DNA of 64,000 nucleotides from Vicinamibacterales bacterium. Its GTDB lineage: Bacteria; Acidobacteriota; Vicinamibacteria; Vicinamibacterales; 2-12-FULL-66-21. Location: NCBI GenBank assembly GCA_036496585.1, contig DASXLB010000005.1:42361-106360 (forward strand), given 5' to 3'. Positions 8,706 through 18,226 of the stretch are shown here, piece by piece (position 1 is the stretch's first letter; every line of letters begins with the position of its first letter). Both the position numbers and the translations under genes were made by a program. Below the pieces are notes generated by a model. It did not search any database. It worked only from the letters and a program-made list of their open reading frames with translations, and was not told the origin of the DNA.

Positions 8706-10499
8706 ATGCTGAAAATGAATCGAGCAATCGCGGGGGCAACAGTGTTCGGATTCGCTGCGCTGTTCGGTGCGACACGCGCGCAGGTCGGACGCGGCGGATC
8801 GGAATGGCTCACCGCCGGCGGCGATGCGCAGCGCACCTCGTGGATTCGCACCGACGCGAAGATCTCGCTCGACACGATGTCGAAGCCGGGCTTCGAGCTG
8901 CAGTGGAAGGCCCGCCTCGACAACGCGGCGCGGAGGGCGCAGGGAATCGGTCAGGGCGTGAGCGCCAACGGCGTCACGCTGTTCATCCCGATGACGGTCG
9001 TGGCCGGCAGCTCCAACAACGTTTACGCACTCGACAACGACACCGGCTACGTCGTCTGGCAGCGCCACTTCGACGTCCCGATCCCGGCGCCGACTGCGGC
9101 GTGTGCCGGCGGAATGACCTCGGCACCGACGCGTGTCGTCGGTCTGACGCCGCCGCCGATCGCGCCACCGCCTGGCGGCGGCCGCGCCGCGCAGTCGTAT
9201 CGGAGCGTGATCGGCCAGCCTGGCGAAGGGGCGCCGGTCGAGGTCCGCGGCGGAGCGGGGGCTGGTGCGCGTGGTGCCCGGGGGGCGCCCGTTGCGCCGG
9301 CGGCGGGGGCGCCGGCGGCGGGGGCGCCGGCGGCGGGGGCACCGGCGGCGGGGGCACCGGCGGCGGGCGCGCCACCGGCTGCGCCGCCGCAACGCGCCAA
9401 TAATCCGACGCCGCCGCTGGCGGCCATTCCTGGCGCGAAGCCTGAGGAACTGGGCGGGGGCCGCGGCGGTCTGGGCCGCGCGTCCGGGGTTGTCTACACC
9501 ATCGCGAGCGACGGCGTGCTGCACGTCATGGGGCTGCCGTCCGGCAAGGACATCCAGAAGCCGGCCGAGTTCGTGCCGGCCAACGCGCGCTGGTCCGACG
9601 CGATCGCCGTGGACACCACGCTCTACACCGCGACGCTCGCGGGGTGCGGCAATACGCCGAACGCCGTCTGGGCTATCGACCTCCAGAGCGAGGGCAAGCC
9701 GGTCGTCTCGTGGAAGAGCGGCGGATCCATCGTCGGGACGCTCGCCTTTACGACCGGCGGCACCGTCATCGCCGCGGTCGGACCCGGCGCCGGCGCCGAC
9801 GGCAAGCCCAACGCGATCGTCGCGCTCGACCCGAAGACTCTGCAGGTCAAGGACTGGTTCAGCGTCCCGTCGACTGAATTCGCGACCGGCCCGACCATCG
9901 TGCGCGGCAGCGACGGAGAACGCGAACTCGTCGCCGCGGCCACCAAGGACGGCAGGCTCGTGGTCCTCGACGCGGCATCGCTCGGCGGCGCCGACCACGC
10001 CACCCCGCTCGCCTCGTCCGCGGTCGGCGGCTCGATCGCGCCGGGTGAGTCGCTGGCAAACTGGCGCGAGATGAGGATCGCGCCCGCCACGGACACAGTC
10101 CCCCCAGGGCCCGCGGCACCGCCTATCGTCACTTACGGCACGCGCTGGATCCTGGCGCCGCTCGCCAACGCCGTCGCTGCCTTCAGAGTGGGCGAGCGCG
10201 CCGGCACGCTCGTGCTCGAACGAGGCTGGAGTGCGGACGCCCTGGCCTCCCCCGCCACGCCGGTCATCGTCAATGGCGTCGCGTTCGCGCTCGCCAGCGG
10301 ACGCGCGGCCAGCGGCAGCGGTGCGCCGGCCGTCCTGCATGCGTTCGACGCGGCGTCGGGCAAATCCCTCTGGACGAGCGGCACGTCGATGACGTCGGCC
10401 GCCGCGCCGGGCAGTTTCTGGAGCTCGTTCGGGCAGGTCTACGTCGGCGCCGCCGACGGCACGCTCTACGCCTTCGGATTCCTCGACGAGCGACGGTGA
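8706..10499 (+). CDS. Secreted PQQ-like beta-propeller protein with Ala-Gly-Pro repeat insert
   Basis: 597 residues from ATG 8706 (ATG 8715 is equally possible). A signal peptide (AIAGATVFGFAALFGATRAQ) is followed by propeller blades such as 'VYALDNDTGYVVWQRHFDV', 'LHAFDAASGKSLWTSG' and 'VGAADGTLYAFGF'. Between the first blades lies a low-complexity insert of about 30 residues made of AAGAP repeats. It has the same fold and orientation as the preceding gene, 32 bp downstream, so they are likely co-transcribed. Function unknown; probably periplasmic or extracellular. Confidence 0.85.
   Translation: MLKMNRAIAGATVFGFAALFGATRAQVGRGGSEWLTAGGDAQRTSWIRTDAKISLDTMSKPGFELQWKARLDNAARRAQGIGQGVSANGVTLFIPMTVVAGSSNNVYALDNDTGYVVWQRHFDVPIPAPTAACAGGMTSAPTRVVGLTPPPIAPPPGGGRAAQSYRSVIGQPGEGAPVEVRGGAGAGARGARGAPVAPAAGAPAAGAPAAGAPAAGAPAAGAPPAAPPQRANNPTPPLAAIPGAKPEELGGGRGGLGRASGVVYTIASDGVLHVMGLPSGKDIQKPAEFVPANARWSDAIAVDTTLYTATLAGCGNTPNAVWAIDLQSEGKPVVSWKSGGSIVGTLAFTTGGTVIAAVGPGAGADGKPNAIVALDPKTLQVKDWFSVPSTEFATGPTIVRGSDGERELVAAATKDGRLVVLDAASLGGADHATPLASSAVGGSIAPGESLANWREMRIAPATDTVPPGPAAPPIVTYGTRWILAPLANAVAAFRVGERAGTLVLERGWSADALASPATPVIVNGVAFALASGRAASGSGAPAVLHAFDAASGKSLWTSGTSMTSAAAPGSFWSSFGQVYVGAADGTLYAFGFLDERR
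9293..9375 (+). repeat. 15-bp tandem repeat inside the propeller gene
   Basis: About five head-to-tail copies of a GCGCCGGCGGCGGGG unit (later copies have A for G at the third base). It encodes AAGAP repeats in frame, so copy-number changes do not break the gene. Confidence 0.8.
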
Positions 10500-10581
10500 C
10501 TCTTTCGCGGCGCTGCTGAGTCGCAAACGTGATTCCTGCGACCCGCCGGGGCAGAGCGTACCTCACAAATACCGATTGCAA

Positions 10582-10675
10582 TCGCCGGCGAGCGAGCCAC
10601 GCGAACGGAGCGCGCCGGCGACGCGGCGCGCGAGAGCGGGTGTAGGGGAGTCCGAGGGCGACGCCCCTCGGATGA
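10582..10675. repeat. Dispersed intergenic repeat, copy B
   Basis: Second copy of the element at 527-617, with the same GCGAGCGAGCCACGCGAACG and GGGGAGTCCGAGGG blocks and the same CCGAGGG / CCCTCGG hairpin near its right end, plus a roughly 12-bp GC-rich insertion. It lies between two converging genes and ends beside the stop codon at 10678-10680, so the hairpin could also work as a terminator. Confidence 0.75.
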
Positions 10676-10677
10676 AA

Positions 10678-11199
10678 CTAGAAGCAGACGAGCCGATCGC
10701 GCTTGTCGTCAATTTTTTTGAACGGCAGGCCGTCGACCTTTTTCAAATCGTCGAGGGCCTTGCACGGCGTCTTCTTCCGGTATTCGATCCAGATCGCCGC
10801 CTCCTTGCGCAGGAGCCCGCCGACCGCCTCGAGATCGATCGCGCTGGCGGTATTCAGGTTGATCGGCTTGGGTGCCTCTCCCTTGAAGTTCTCGGACAGG
10901 TAGTCGGTGACCTGCGCCATCTCCGCCTCGGTCGCGAAGGCGCTCGCGCCGAGACCTTTCATCTTCTCGATGACGCCCTCCCACCCGTCGCGCGTCAACC
11001 GCAGCGACGCGGCGCGGTTCGGCTCGTGGCACTGTCCGCATACGCGGATCACGGTGTCTCGCGCGGCCCCGTCGGGAAGAGCCGCCCGATAGACCGCCAG
11101 CTCTTCGGGCGTAAAGGCGCGCCCCTGAGACGGCGCGGCCTGCCGGAGCGACGCGGCGACTCCGATCGCCACGCAGCCGATCAGCACGAGACGTGTCAT
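10678..11199 (-). CDS. Secreted haem-binding protein with helix-hairpin-helix domain
   Basis: 173 residues. Signal peptide (about 1-25), then a small cytochrome-c-like part with one haem site CGQCH (residues 54-58) and a possible distal Met80 in 'GVIEKMKGLG'. A ComEA-like helix-hairpin-helix follows (about 112-160, PINLNTASAIDLEAVGGL). Such fusions occur next to PQQ-containing dehydrogenases and may deliver electrons from them; here two PQQ-like propellers lie just upstream on the other strand. The HHH may bind a protein rather than DNA, since the product is exported. Confidence 0.85.
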   Translation of the reverse strand: MTRLVLIGCVAIGVAASLRQAAPSQGRAFTPEELAVYRAALPDGAARDTVIRVCGQCHEPNRAASLRLTRDGWEGVIEKMKGLGASAFATEAEMAQVTDYLSENFKGEAPKPINLNTASAIDLEAVGGLLRKEAAIWIEYRKKTPCKALDDLKKVDGLPFKKIDDKRDRLVCF

Positions 11200-11211
11200 C
11201 GTCTCTTCAGA

Positions 11212-12051
11212 TTACACCGCCTGCCGGCGCAGGAAAGCCAGCCCGTCGATGGCGATCGCGTCGGGCGTCGGCGCAAGATCGCGCCAGATGGCGGCGGCTG
11301 CCGAGATCTCTCCCAGCGCGGAGCCAAAGCTCTCGATCGTCAGCCAGCCGTCGTAGCCGATTGCGGCGAGCGTATCGAAGCATTCGCGCCACGCCACGTG
11401 GCCGGAGCCAGGGATGCCGCGATCGTTTTCGCACGTGTGGACATGCTTGAGGTGGCGGCCCGCGGCGCGCAGCGCGCCGCCGAGGCTCTTCTCTTCGATG
11501 TTGGCGTGAAATGTATCGATCAGCAGTCCGACCGACGGGTGACCGACCGCGTCGCAGAACGCCGCACCGTCTTCGGCGGTGTTCAGGAAGTACGTTTCGA
11601 ACCGGTTCAGCGGCTCGAGACCGATCGTCACCCCGGCCGCGGCGGCGTGAGGGGCGAGACGCTGCCAGCCGTCGACGGCCCGCCTCCACTCGTCGTCGCT
11701 GCGACGGCGGCCGGGGAGATAGCCGACTGCCGAATACAGCGGCCCCGACAGGAGCCCGATGCCCGCCTCCGCCGCGCGATCGATCACCGCACGCACGTGC
11801 GCCTCGCTTTGGTCGCGAATGGCCCGATCCTCGTCGCCGAGTCCGCCGCGTGCCGGCACGATCGAAACCGCCGTGCAGGCCAGGCCGAGGCGCTCGACGG
11901 CGCGCCGTACTTCGACGGCGGGGAACGACGCCGGATCGAAGATCGGGACTTCGACGCCGTCGAAGCCCGCGTCCTTCAGACCGGCGAACCGATCGAGCTC
12001 CGCCGCTCCGACGCTGCCGCTCCACAGCAGCGTGTTGATGCCGAACTTCAT
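11212..12051 (-). CDS. Sugar phosphate isomerase/epimerase (xylose-isomerase-like TIM barrel)
   Basis: 279 residues, no signal peptide. Features of the AP endonuclease 2 / D-psicose-3-epimerase family: MKFGINTLLWS start, 'VTIGLEPLNRFETYFLNT' (metal-binding Glu), 'GLLIDTFHANIEEKS' (Asp and His), 'HLKHVHTCENDRGIPGSGHV' and 'GYDGWLTIESFG' (final Glu). It probably isomerises a ketose using Mn2+ or a similar ion. Twelve bases separate it from the haem-protein gene downstream, so they may be co-transcribed. Confidence 0.88.
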   Translation of the reverse strand: MKFGINTLLWSGSVGAAELDRFAGLKDAGFDGVEVPIFDPASFPAVEVRRAVERLGLACTAVSIVPARGGLGDEDRAIRDQSEAHVRAVIDRAAEAGIGLLSGPLYSAVGYLPGRRRSDDEWRRAVDGWQRLAPHAAAAGVTIGLEPLNRFETYFLNTAEDGAAFCDAVGHPSVGLLIDTFHANIEEKSLGGALRAAGRHLKHVHTCENDRGIPGSGHVAWRECFDTLAAIGYDGWLTIESFGSALGEISAAAAIWRDLAPTPDAIAIDGLAFLRRQAV

Positions 12052-12121
12052 GCGCGGCAGTCTACCGCGCCATCGCCTGCGTTACACTGCGGCGCACCGG
12101 GTGATCCTCGTGTCCAAACTC

Positions 12122-14560
12122 ATGCGGCTGGCGTCGACGGGGAGTGCCGTGGTGCTCTGGGGAGCGGCCATGCTTGCCTCGTCGCCGCGCGCGGGCATGC
12201 CGCAGGCCAGTCCGGCGGGACGCATCGATTTCGAGACCGCGGTACGTCCGATCCTCGCCAAGAACTGCCTCGAGTGCCACGATCAGCAGAAGCGCAAAGG
12301 CGGCCTCTCGCTCGCCAGTTACGGCGACCTGCTCGACGGCGGCAAGGATGGGTCGATCGTGCGCCCGGGCAACGGTGCCGGCAGTCTGCTGATTCGGCGG
12401 CTCCTCGGCCAGGTCGACGAGCAGATGCCGAAAGATGCGGATCCGCTGGCGGCGGCGCAGATCGCGGTCGTGCAGCGCTGGATCGACGAAGGGGCGCGGC
12501 TGACACCCAGCGCGGCGCCGGCTCCGCCCCCGTGGGAGGCACCCCTCGAGCTCGCGCCGCCGGCGGTTCCCGCCGTGTCGCCGCCGGGTTGGACCTCGCC
12601 GATCGATCGACTGGCTGCCGCCTACTTCCAGGATCACGGCGTGGTGGCCCCGCCGCCGGTCAGCGACGCGCAGTTCGCGCGGCGCGTCTATCTCGACGTC
12701 TGGGGGCTGCTGCCGCCGCCCGACGCGCTGGCGGCGTTCGTCGCCGACACCTCACCCGCCAAGCGCGAGGCGCTCGTCGCGCGGCTGCTCGCCGACAACG
12801 ATCTGTACGCCGATCACTGGATGTCATTTTGGAACGATCTGTTGCGCAACGAGGACGGCTACAGCTACTTCTCGGAGCAGAACGGGCGCAAGAGCATCAC
12901 GACGTGGCTGCGGGGCGCGCTGCGGTCGAACCTGCCCTACGACCGCTTCGTCCGCGATCTGCTCGACCCGCCGGCGGATGGCGGACCGGAAGGGTTCCTG
13001 ATCGGCGTCAACTGGCGCGGCGAGACCAGCGCCGCGGTGACGCCGTGGATGCAGGCGTCGCAGAACACCGCGCAAGTCTTCCTCGGCATCAACCTGAAGT
13101 GCAATTCGTGCCACAACAGTTTCATCAGCCAGTGGAAGCTGAAGGACGCCTACGGGCTGGCGGCCTACTTCTCCCCTACTCCCAGCCTGCAGCTCTATCG
13201 CTGCGACGTGGCGCAGAACCAGTTCGCCGAACCGGCGTTCCTGTATCCGCAGCTCGCGCGCGCGCCGGCGTCCGCCTCGCTCGCCGATCGCCGTGCCGCG
13301 GCCGCCGCGACCTTTACCGATCCGCGCAACGGCCGGCTGGCGCGCACCCTCGTCAACCGCCTGTGGCAGCGTCTCCTCGGCCGCGGCCTCGTTCTCAACG
13401 TCGACGAGATGGACGGCCGTCCGTGGAGTCCAGAGCTGCTCGATTGGCTGGCGGCCGACTTCGTCGACCACGGCTACGACGTGAAGCACCTGATTGCCAC
13501 GATTCTCGGCTCGCGCCCGTATCAACTGCCGGCGGTGTCGCGTCCCGTGGACGCGCCGGCCGTCGGCTTCGTCTTCACGGGGCCGGAACTGCGGCGACTG
13601 AGCGCGGAGCAGTTCGCCGACGCGATCGGCGAAATCACCGGCGAGTGGAGCCTGCTCGCTGGCGGCGGCGGCGACGGAAAAGGCACGGCGTCCGACTCGC
13701 CGACCTCGGGTACCTACGTCCGCGAGTACCGCGCCTCTTCGACGCAGTTGACGCGCGCGCTCGGGCGTCCGATTCGTGACCAGGTGACCTCCGTCCGCGC
13801 CACCGATTTCACGACGCTGCAGGCACTGGAACTGGTGAACGGAGAACTACTGACGCGCTGGCTGATGCGCGGCGCGCGCCGGATGACCGGCCAGCTGCCG
13901 CCCGAGCCGCGCAGCCGGTTCACCGGCACCACCGGCGGCCGCTATGCGAGCGCCCGGGCCTTCGATGCCGACGTCTCGGGTGCCGCGACGCTCTGGCTGG
14001 TCGTCGCCGACACAGGATCGAACGCCCCCGAGCGCGTGCTGCCGGAATTCGTCGACGCGGAGTTCGTCGGGTCCGACGGCACGACGGTACCGTTGGCGGC
14101 GTTGACGCCGGTGGACGGCTCCGGGCTGCGCGCCGGCGGCCCGGTGCGGTCCGGCCGCGTCGCCGTGAAGAACGGCTCGCGTCTGATTTACAACATCGCC
14201 GGCCGCGGCTTGACGCGGTTCCGCGGCAACTTCGGCCTCGAGAACGACCGCGCCGAGATCGGATCGACGCTCAATCCATCGGTGCGCTTCTTCGTCTTCG
14301 ACGCCGAGCCGAACATGCAGCGGCTGCTGCCGCCCGCATCGGGCACGCCGCTGCCCGCGCCGCCGCCCGTGACGACGATCCGGGCGGTCGTCGATCGGAT
14401 CTTCCACGCCGCGCTCGGCCGGGCGCCGTCGCCGCAGGAGCGCGGCGCCGCCGAAGCCGCCATCGCCGATCCGACGCGCCCCGCGGTGCCGTCAGCCGAT
14501 GCCGTCGCGGATTTGCTCTGGGCCGTGCTGATGACACCCGAGTTCCAGTTGATCTTCTGA
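12122..14560 (+). CDS. Exported planctomycete-type cytochrome: PSCyt1 + DUF1549 + DUF1553
   Basis: About 812 residues. Signal peptide, then a PSCyt1 domain with haem motif CLECH. DUF1549 follows (FARRVYLDVWGLLPPPDAL), then a second CxxCH (CNSCH) in a 'GINLKCNSCHNSFI' context, then DUF1553 ('LVNRLWQRLLGRGLVLNVDEMD'). The start is uncertain: GTG 12101, GTG 12110 and ATG 12122 are in frame, and a -10-like TTACACT (12081-12087) lies just upstream. Family members pair with DUF1501 proteins, as here, 7 bp downstream, and are thought to work in periplasmic degradation of complex substrates, though no reaction is established. Confidence 0.88.
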   Translation: MRLASTGSAVVLWGAAMLASSPRAGMPQASPAGRIDFETAVRPILAKNCLECHDQQKRKGGLSLASYGDLLDGGKDGSIVRPGNGAGSLLIRRLLGQVDEQMPKDADPLAAAQIAVVQRWIDEGARLTPSAAPAPPPWEAPLELAPPAVPAVSPPGWTSPIDRLAAAYFQDHGVVAPPPVSDAQFARRVYLDVWGLLPPPDALAAFVADTSPAKREALVARLLADNDLYADHWMSFWNDLLRNEDGYSYFSEQNGRKSITTWLRGALRSNLPYDRFVRDLLDPPADGGPEGFLIGVNWRGETSAAVTPWMQASQNTAQVFLGINLKCNSCHNSFISQWKLKDAYGLAAYFSPTPSLQLYRCDVAQNQFAEPAFLYPQLARAPASASLADRRAAAAATFTDPRNGRLARTLVNRLWQRLLGRGLVLNVDEMDGRPWSPELLDWLAADFVDHGYDVKHLIATILGSRPYQLPAVSRPVDAPAVGFVFTGPELRRLSAEQFADAIGEITGEWSLLAGGGGDGKGTASDSPTSGTYVREYRASSTQLTRALGRPIRDQVTSVRATDFTTLQALELVNGELLTRWLMRGARRMTGQLPPEPRSRFTGTTGGRYASARAFDADVSGAATLWLVVADTGSNAPERVLPEFVDAEFVGSDGTTVPLAALTPVDGSGLRAGGPVRSGRVAVKNGSRLIYNIAGRGLTRFRGNFGLENDRAEIGSTLNPSVRFFVFDAEPNMQRLLPPASGTPLPAPPPVTTIRAVVDRIFHAALGRAPSPQERGAAEAAIADPTRPAVPSADAVADLLWAVLMTPEFQLIF

Positions 14561-14567
14561 GGGCCAG

Positions 14568-16022
14568 ATGACCAGCGACGAGCGCCACATCCATTCGTGT
14601 CTGACGCGCCGCGGTTTCATCGGCGTCACCGCGGCGGCCACGCTCGCCTCGCTCGTCGGTGGCGAAGCGGAGCGCCTCGACGCCGCACCGCGGCAGGACA
14701 CGCCGAAGCGGCGCGCGACAGCCGACGCCGTGATCGTGCTGTGGATGGCGGGCGGCATGGCCAGCACCGAAACGTTCGATCCCAAGCGCTACACGCCGTA
14801 CTCGCCCGGCGTGCCGATCAAGGACGTGCTGAGCACGTTTCCGTCGATCGACACCGCCGTCGATCACATCAAGTTCTCGCAAGGGCTCGAGAACCTCGCG
14901 CGCGTCATCGACAAGGGATCGGTGATCCGGTCGTTCGTCGCCGCCGATCTCGGCTTCATCCTGCACGCGAGGCACCAGTACCACTGGCACACCGGCTACG
15001 TGCCGCCGCAGCCGATGGCCGTGCCGCACATCGGCGCGGTCATCGGGAGGACGCTCGGACCCAAGGCCCCGGACATGCCGCCGTTCGTCGCCATCGGCCA
15101 GACGGTCGAGGGCAGCGGCGAGATCGCGACGCTCAAGGCCTTCCATACCGCCGGCTTCCTTGGCACCGACTACGGTCCCTTCCTGATCGTGGACCCGCAG
15201 GACGCGGCGTCCGCGGTGCGGCCGCCGAAAGAGCTCGGCGCCGGACGGTTCCGGAGCCGGCGCCAGTTGTTCGAACAGCTCCTGGCGCGGGAACCGGTCT
15301 ATCAATACGGCGGCGCCTTCCAGCGCGAGGCGCTGGTGCGATCCCTCGACGCGGCCGATCGCCTGTTGCGCTCGCCGTCGGCGAAGGCCTTCGACCTGTC
15401 GCTCGAGCCGACACCGTCGTTCGACGCCTACAATACCGGCCGCTTCGGCCAGGGCTGCCTGCTCGCCCGGCGCCTGATCGAAGGCGGTGCGCGCTACGTC
15501 GAGGTGACGTCGGAGTACATCCCGTTCGTCTACTGGGACACGCACGAGAACGGGCACCAGCGCGCCGCCGACATGAAACAGCTGATCGACGCCCCCGTCG
15601 CGCAGTTGATCCACGACCTCGACGAGCGCGGGCTGCTCGATCGCACGCTCGTCGTGCTGGCCAGCGAGTTCAGCCGTGACGCCGTCACCGAGGGCAAGCT
15701 GGGCAAGGAAGTGAAGGACCAGGCGATCAACATCCCCGACGTGATGCAGGAACCGCGGCACTACGGCATGCACCGCCACTTCACCGCCGCCGGCTCGGTG
15801 CTGATGTTCGGCGGCGGCGTGAAAAAGGGATTCGTCTACGGCAAGACCGCCGACCAACGGCCGTGCACCACCATCGAAAACCCCATGCCGGTCGAGAACC
15901 TGCACGCGACCATCTACCACGCCCTCGGCATTCCGCCGGATCTCGCCTACGTCGCCGAGAAGCGGCCGGTCTACGTCACCAGGGACGGCAAGGGACAACC
16001 CGCGACGGAGCTGTTCGCATGA
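14568..16022 (+). CDS. DUF1501 family protein, Tat-exported
   Basis: 484 residues. The N-terminus has a Tat-like motif (LTRRGFIGVTAAATLASLV). The body is the DUF1501 fold related to sulfatase/alkaline phosphatase ('DAVIVLWMAGGMASTETFDPK', 'YDTHENGHQ'-like segment WDTHENGHQRAADM, and 'LVVLASEFSRD'). It almost always accompanies DUF1549/DUF1553 proteins, as here. The stop overlaps the next start (ATGA). Confidence 0.9.
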   Translation: MTSDERHIHSCLTRRGFIGVTAAATLASLVGGEAERLDAAPRQDTPKRRATADAVIVLWMAGGMASTETFDPKRYTPYSPGVPIKDVLSTFPSIDTAVDHIKFSQGLENLARVIDKGSVIRSFVAADLGFILHARHQYHWHTGYVPPQPMAVPHIGAVIGRTLGPKAPDMPPFVAIGQTVEGSGEIATLKAFHTAGFLGTDYGPFLIVDPQDAASAVRPPKELGAGRFRSRRQLFEQLLAREPVYQYGGAFQREALVRSLDAADRLLRSPSAKAFDLSLEPTPSFDAYNTGRFGQGCLLARRLIEGGARYVEVTSEYIPFVYWDTHENGHQRAADMKQLIDAPVAQLIHDLDERGLLDRTLVVLASEFSRDAVTEGKLGKEVKDQAINIPDVMQEPRHYGMHRHFTAAGSVLMFGGGVKKGFVYGKTADQRPCTTIENPMPVENLHATIYHALGIPPDLAYVAEKRPVYVTRDGKGQPATELFA

Positions 16023-17083
16023 GAACCACACGCCGGGGCTTCCTCGCCTCCGCCATCGCCACGCCGGCGATCGGCCCGATCCTGCTCGGCCTGTCGGACA
16101 AGGCAGGCCGAGCACGACCCGTGCTCGGCAGCGGCGACTTCCGCTACGAGGCGATCCACGACTGGGGCGAGCTGCCGGCGCACATCAAGTGGGGCAACAC
16201 CCACAACGTCGTCGAGGACGCGCAGGGGCACATCTACGTCCACCATACGGTAGCCACGACCAGCGAGAGTCCCGACACGGTCGTCGTCTTCGACCGCAAG
16301 GGGCGCTTCGTCCGCTCGTGGGGCCGGCAGTTTCGCGGCGTCGCGCACGGCCTGTGGCTGCGCAGGGAAGGGCGTGACGAGTTCCTCTACCTGACCGTCA
16401 ACGCGGCGAACCCGAAGCTCGAGCCGCGCCCCGAGCTGCCGGCGACGGTGGTCAAGGCCACGCTCACCGGGGAGATCGTCTACATGATCCAGGGGCCTCC
16501 CGATATTCCCGAATACAAGGACGCGCCCTACAACCCGACGAACATCGCCATCGCGCCCAACGGCGACCTCTACGTGGCGGACGGCTACGGCTCGTATTTC
16601 ATCAACCACTACACCGCCAAGGGGGATTATCTGAACACCTTCGGCGGGCGCGGATCGGAACCGGGCAGGATGAAGGAGCCGCATGGCATCTGGGTCGACA
16701 CGCGCAGGAGCGAGCCGATCCTCACGGTCGCGGATCGCCGCAACAACCGCCTGCAGCGGTTTACGCTCGCGGGTGCGCACGTCGATTTCGTCGAGGGCTT
16801 CCGGCTCCCCTGCCATTTCCACGAGCGGAACGGCATCGTGGTGATTGCCGATCTCCAGGGCCGCGTCACGCTGATCGATCGCGACAACCGCGTCGTCGCG
16901 CACCTCGGCGACGCGACGCCCGACTCGCCGAAGAACCCGTCGCGTGCCACGACCGACCGCGCCAGCTTCGTCCCCGGGCAGTTCGTCACGCCTCACGGCG
17001 CCTCGTTCGATCACGACGGCAACATCTTCGTCGTCGAATGGGTGGACATCGGCCGCGTCACCAAGCTGCGACGCATCGCGTGA
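16019..17083 (+). CDS. Exported NHL-repeat beta-propeller protein
   Basis: 354 residues from ATG 16019, which overlaps the previous stop. Tat motif TRRGFLASAIATPAIGPI, then NHL-like blades ('NIAIAPNGDLYVADGYGS', 'FGGRGSEPGRMKEPHGIWVD', 'VTPHGASFDHDGNIFVVEW'). It is similar to peptidyl-alpha-hydroxyglycine alpha-amidating-lyase-like propellers, but I cannot confirm a catalytic site. Co-transcription with the DUF1501 gene suggests a shared exported pathway. Confidence 0.85.
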   Translation: MRTTRRGFLASAIATPAIGPILLGLSDKAGRARPVLGSGDFRYEAIHDWGELPAHIKWGNTHNVVEDAQGHIYVHHTVATTSESPDTVVVFDRKGRFVRSWGRQFRGVAHGLWLRREGRDEFLYLTVNAANPKLEPRPELPATVVKATLTGEIVYMIQGPPDIPEYKDAPYNPTNIAIAPNGDLYVADGYGSYFINHYTAKGDYLNTFGGRGSEPGRMKEPHGIWVDTRRSEPILTVADRRNNRLQRFTLAGAHVDFVEGFRLPCHFHERNGIVVIADLQGRVTLIDRDNRVVAHLGDATPDSPKNPSRATTDRASFVPGQFVTPHGASFDHDGNIFVVEWVDIGRVTKLRRIA

Positions 17084-17128
17084 CCGCGGCCTGTTGCGCT
17101 GGATGGGCGCGTTGAGTATCGTGGCCTG

Positions 17129-18226
17129 ATGTCTTCATTCTCTCTTGTTCGTTCGACGTGTGCCGCGGCGGTGCTGCTCGCGGTGGGTCTCACTGCCTGC
17201 GGCGGCTCGACGCCGGCCTCGTCCGCCACGCCGCCGGCGGCCGCGACGCCGTCTGGCCCTCGCATCTACGTGTCGGATGAAACCGGCACCGAGGTCGTCG
17301 TCATCGATCCGGTGGCGCAGCAGGTTGTCCAGAAGATCGCCATCGGCAAGCGGCCGCGCGGCATCAAGCTCTCGCCCGACGGCGCGCAGCTCTACGTCGC
17401 GCTGTCGGGCTCGCCGATCGGCGGCCCGAACGTCGACGAGTCGAAGCTGCCGCCCGCCGACCGTACCGCCGACGGCATCGGCATGATCGACGTCGCCAGC
17501 CACGCCGTCGTGAAGAAGTACAAGAGCGGCGATGACCCCGAGGCCTTCGCGATCAGCGCCGACGGCAAGACGCTCTACGTCGCCCAGGAGGACGAAGGGA
17601 CGCTCTCGATTCTCGATCTGCAGAGCGGCCAGGTTCGACAGAAGGTGAAGGCGGGTGAAGAGCCCGAGGGAGTGACCGTCCGCCCCGATGGCAAGGTGGT
17701 CTACGTCACGTCGGAGGGAGACGGATTCGTGACTGCCGTCGACACCACGACGCTGCAGGCGATCGGCACGATCAAGACCGGCCCGCGGCCGCGCTCGATC
17801 GCGTTCACCAACGACGGCGCCACCGGATTCGTCACGTGCGAGAACGCCGGCGCGCTGACGGTGTTCGACTCGGCGACCAACGCCGTCAAGACGACGATCC
17901 AGCTGCCGAAGATCGAGGGGGCGCCGACGCCGCCGCGGCCGATGGGACAGGCGATGTCTGCGGACGGATCGCGCCTGTACGTCTCGCTCGGCCGCTCGAA
18001 AGCCGTCGCGATCATCGACACCGCGTCGCTCACCGTCACCGGTACGATTGCCGACGTCGGCGCCCGGCCGTGGGGCATCGCCGTCAGTCCCGACGGCAAG
18101 AAGCTCTACACGGCGAACGGCCCGTCGGGTGACGTGTCGATCGTCGATATCGCGTCAGGCAAGGTAGACGCACGGATCAAGGTCGGCGGCAGCCCGTGGG
18201 GCGTCGCCGTCGCCGCGGCGAGGTGA
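17129..18226 (+). CDS. YVTN/YncE-like beta-propeller lipoprotein
   Basis: 365 residues. Lipoprotein signal with lipobox LTAC (Cys about 26), a Ser/Pro/Ala-rich linker, then about seven 40-residue YVTN blades ('RPRGIKLSPDGAQLYVALSG', 'DPEAFAISADGKTLYVAQED', 'PWGIAVSPDGKKLYTANG'). Probably anchored at the outer membrane or cell surface. A TATCGT -10-like hexamer (17117-17122) lies 6 bp before the ATG with no Shine-Dalgarno sequence, so the transcript may be leaderless. It overlaps the next gene by 4 bp (GTGA). Confidence 0.87.
   Translation: MSSFSLVRSTCAAAVLLAVGLTACGGSTPASSATPPAAATPSGPRIYVSDETGTEVVVIDPVAQQVVQKIAIGKRPRGIKLSPDGAQLYVALSGSPIGGPNVDESKLPPADRTADGIGMIDVASHAVVKKYKSGDDPEAFAISADGKTLYVAQEDEGTLSILDLQSGQVRQKVKAGEEPEGVTVRPDGKVVYVTSEGDGFVTAVDTTTLQAIGTIKTGPRPRSIAFTNDGATGFVTCENAGALTVFDSATNAVKTTIQLPKIEGAPTPPRPMGQAMSADGSRLYVSLGRSKAVAIIDTASLTVTGTIADVGARPWGIAVSPDGKKLYTANGPSGDVSIVDIASGKVDARIKVGGSPWGVAVAAAR

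Noticed and set aside
10576-13779. 1067-residue plus-strand open frame
   Set aside because: Runs antisense through the haem-HHH and isomerase genes and out of frame across the DUF1549 gene.
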